Below are positions 62,382-64,000 of a DNA stretch of 64,000 nucleotides, in pieces. Under the pieces are notes generated by a model. That model was given only the letters and a program-made list of their open reading frames with translations. It was not told where the DNA came from and made no database searches. A program made the position numbers and the translations under genes. Each line of letters starts with the position of its first letter. Position 1 is the stretch's first letter. Where the stretch lies: positions 186,001 to 250,000 of the forward strand of contig JAUHYW010000004.1 of assembly GCA_030426085.1 (NCBI GenBank). The letters are read 5' to 3'. This DNA comes from a bacterium. GTDB lineage: Bacteria; Myxococcota_A; Bradymonadia; UBA7976; UBA1532.

Positions 62382-63262
62382 GGCTCCTCCTGCTCGTCGG
62401 GGGTCTCGGGGGCGAGGCGGCCCTGGGCGACGATGAACAGCTCGACGCTCTCGCTGCGGGTGCTCTTGGGCTTGATGCGCTTGAGCGTGCGATAGCGGGC
62501 CTTCACCTCGGCGACCAGATCGGGCACATCGCCGCCCTCGAAGACCTTGCACACGAAGGCTCCGCCCGGCCGGACCAGCGCGTCGGCCAGGTGCAGGGCC
62601 CGGCGGCACAGGTCGACCGAGCGCACATGATCGGTGAAGCGGTCGCCGGTGGTGTCGGGGGCCATGTCGCTGAGCACGACGTCGAAGGGCCCGCCGCCCG
62701 CGTCGAGGAAGACCGCCGCGTCGGTCTCGAAGATGTCGCCCACCAGGGTGGTGACCTGGGGCGCGTCGAACTGGATGGGCCGGCGGTCGATGCCCACGAC
62801 CCGGCCCCCGGGACCGACCTTCTTCGCCGCGTACTGGGTCCACGAGCCGGGGGCGCAGCCCAGGTCGAGCACCCGCAGGTTGCGCCGCAGGAGTCGGGTG
62901 CGGCGGTCGATCTCCTCGAGCTTGAAGACGCTGCGGGCGGCGTACCCCGCGGCCTTGGCCCGGCGGGTGTAGTGGTCCGGTCGACGACGGCTGGCCATGG
63001 GCTCAGCCTGCCCGACGGCCCCGGTGGACGCAAGGCGGGCGAGGCGGGCCCGCAGCGCCGCCGCCCGGGCCTCCCGGTCGCCGATCACCGGCCCGGTGGG
63101 GCTGGCCAGCCGGTCGCCGGGGCGGGCCTCGGGCGGCAGATCGGCGATGGGCACGTCGAGCTGGCGCCCGGCCTCGTCGATCAACACCGCCATCGGTGGC
63201 TCGAAGCGGTCGATGCTCAGCACGAGCAGGGCCACCGCGGTCAGCAGGCCGAAGAGGGTCAC
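62378..63262 (-). CDS. rlmE: DUF3006-RlmE fusion: 23S rRNA 2'-O-methyltransferase
   Basis: A 294-residue frame read from GTG 63262, which overlaps the RadC stop by GTGA. Residues 1-88: hydrophobic start (LFGLLTAVALLVLSI) and a DUF3006 segment (IDRFEPPMAVLIDEAG, VPIADLPPEARPGDRL). From residue 89 (ATG 62998) comes a complete RlmE: SAM site DLGCAPGSW, SDMAPDTTG, VCKVFEGG and SVELFIV, giving the K-D-K-E set. RlmE methylates U2552 of 23S rRNA (E. coli numbering). No stop separates the parts, so either a fusion is made or RlmE starts separately at 62998, which has only a weak ribosome site. Confidence 0.85.
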   Translation of the reverse strand: MTLFGLLTAVALLVLSIDRFEPPMAVLIDEAGRQLDVPIADLPPEARPGDRLASPTGPVIGDREARAAALRARLARLASTGAVGQAEPMASRRRPDHYTRRAKAAGYAARSVFKLEEIDRRTRLLRRNLRVLDLGCAPGSWTQYAAKKVGPGGRVVGIDRRPIQFDAPQVTTLVGDIFETDAAVFLDAGGGPFDVVLSDMAPDTTGDRFTDHVRSVDLCRRALHLADALVRPGGAFVCKVFEGGDVPDLVAEVKARYRTLKRIKPKSTRSESVELFIVAQGRLAPETPDEQEEP

Positions 63263-64000
63263 GCCGGGTCTCCCAGCAGCACCCAGGCGTCGCGCCCGCC
63301 GACGAGCACCACCCGCTCGAGGTGCAGGCCCACCAGCCGGGCGGCCTCGTCCAGCCGCAGCGCGGCCTCCCGCTCGGCCGGGCGGGGCTCGCCGCCGGGG
63401 CGCACCACGAACACCCACCACGGGCCGGGCCCCTCGCCCAACATGCGGGCCAAGTGGCTGCCCAGGCGGGTGCGGGGGCCGAGGCCCTCCCCCAGCGCCA
63501 GGGTCACCGGCTCGACGTGCTCCTGGGGGCGCAGGCCGAGGACGGCCCGCTCGCCGATGGCCACCTGCCCCCGCATGCGCTCGATGGCGTCGGTCAGCGG
63601 GTCGTCGGGCGGGGGCGGCGCGGCCGGCGGCTCGACCGGGCCGGATCGCAACGTCAGTTCGAAGGCCGCCCGGATGCGGGCCGCCTTGACCGGCCCGATG
63701 CCGCGGATCGTCTGCAGCGCCTCGGGGGTCGCCGCGCCGAGGGCCTCGACCCCGCCCAGCTCGTCGAGGACCCGCCGGGCGAGCTGGAGCGCGTCCTCGC
63801 CGTTGCCCCGCCCGGTGCCGAGCACCAGCGCCAGCAGGCCGGCCGAGTCGAGGGTGTGGGCCCCGTCGCGCAGCAGCTTCTCCCGGGGGCGGTCCTCCGG
63901 CGGCAGATCCCACAGCGTGGGGCCGCCGGGGCCACCGGGGTCGTCGTCGTCGGGCGGTGGCCCTGGCGGCGGCGCGGGGTCGGTGTCGGCCTCGAGGCGG
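63259..64000 (-). CDS. RadC-family protein with degraded JAMM motif (5' end outside)
   Basis: The window ends inside this gene; 246 codons are visible. The N-terminal helix-hairpin part is typical RadC (WDLPPEDRPREKLLRDGAHTL, GLLALVLGTG, IRGIGPVKAARI). In the C-terminal JAMM domain the usual HNHPSGDP metal motif reads VVRPGGEP, so both histidines and the Asp are gone. RadC proteins are thought to act in DNA repair or horizontal exchange. This copy probably has a non-enzymatic binding role. Its stop overlaps the DUF3006-RlmE start. Confidence 0.85.
   Translation of the reverse strand, partial: RLEADTDPAPPPGPPPDDDDPGGPGGPTLWDLPPEDRPREKLLRDGAHTLDSAGLLALVLGTGRGNGEDALQLARRVLDELGGVEALGAATPEALQTIRGIGPVKAARIRAAFELTLRSGPVEPPAAPPPPDDPLTDAIERMRGQVAIGERAVLGLRPQEHVEPVTLALGEGLGPRTRLGSHLARMLGEGPGPWWVFVVRPGGEPRPAEREAALRLDEAARLVGLHLERVVLVGGRDAWVLLGDPA

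Noticed and set aside
62378-62998. RlmE as a separate gene starting at ATG 62998
   Set aside because: Not excluded, but the frame is open upstream to a coupled GTG and the local ribosome site is weak, so I annotated the longer fusion and noted the alternative.

Overview
The window is strongly GC-rich and densely coded, with about 56 protein genes, no gap above 300 bases, and no rRNA, tRNA, CRISPR array or insertion sequence that I can recognise. Several things point to a Myxococcota-type (former deltaproteobacterial) Gram-negative bacterium: many lipoproteins with Ala/Pro/Asp-rich linkers, three Hanks-type Ser/Thr kinases (one fused to a SUMF1-like domain, one with a PEGA domain), a CotH protein, DUF1844, CX4CH cytochrome-like lipoproteins and a full MoxR-Bat operon. 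This placement is inference; no marker gene was compared with a database.

Layout. 1-7.4 kb: tail of an unknown gene, a TlpA-like oxidoreductase, a HupE/UreJ-type membrane protein, a universal stress protein, a response regulator/histidine kinase pair, a VWA lipoprotein and an uncharacterised lipoprotein. 7.5-11.8 kb: a propeller-type lipoprotein divergent from a CotH-like lipoprotein, then a small lipoprotein. 11.8-21.1 kb (minus strand): eight nearly gapless genes, MoxR, DUF58, an extra membrane protein, BatA, BatB, BatC, BatD, BatE. 21.2-23.0 kb: small conserved proteins and a DegP-like protease. 23.0-33.5 kb: a degenerate kinase, two related TPR membrane proteins, a FAAL-like adenylating enzyme, DarP, bacterioferritin with its ferredoxin, a deoxynucleoside kinase and a large membrane/toroid protein. 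33.5-42.7 kb: OsmC, kinase-SUMF1 fusion, phosphoesterase, kinase, OPT transporter and its partner. 42.7-49.4 kb: FeoAB, an orphan prepilin-like protein, a lipoprotein, a SlyD-like isomerase and SixA. 49.4-57.2 kb: PreA/PreT, M50 peptidase, Bax-inhibitor-1 protein, beta-barrel protein, EEP phosphatase, CDF exporter. 57.4-64 kb: histidine kinase with a tandem AAA ATPase, heme A synthase, cytochrome-like lipoprotein, a DUF3006-RlmE fusion and a RadC relative.

Working themes. The Bat operon should make a MoxR-chaperoned set of membrane VWA proteins for envelope stress. Iron handling is represented twice (feoAB uptake; bfd-bfr storage and release). Phosphorylation signalling is heavy. Many neighbours overlap by ATGA, GTGA or TGATG, so translational coupling is the rule.

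No single unknown multi-gene system stands out with certainty. The best leads are proteins whose catalytic residues have been lost while the fold is kept (kinase at 23.0 kb, FAAL-like enzyme, RadC relative, first AAA domain, SUMF1 domain), the in-frame DUF3006-RlmE fusion, the BatC with two PPC-like domains, and the membrane-AMMECR1-like-toroid protein.
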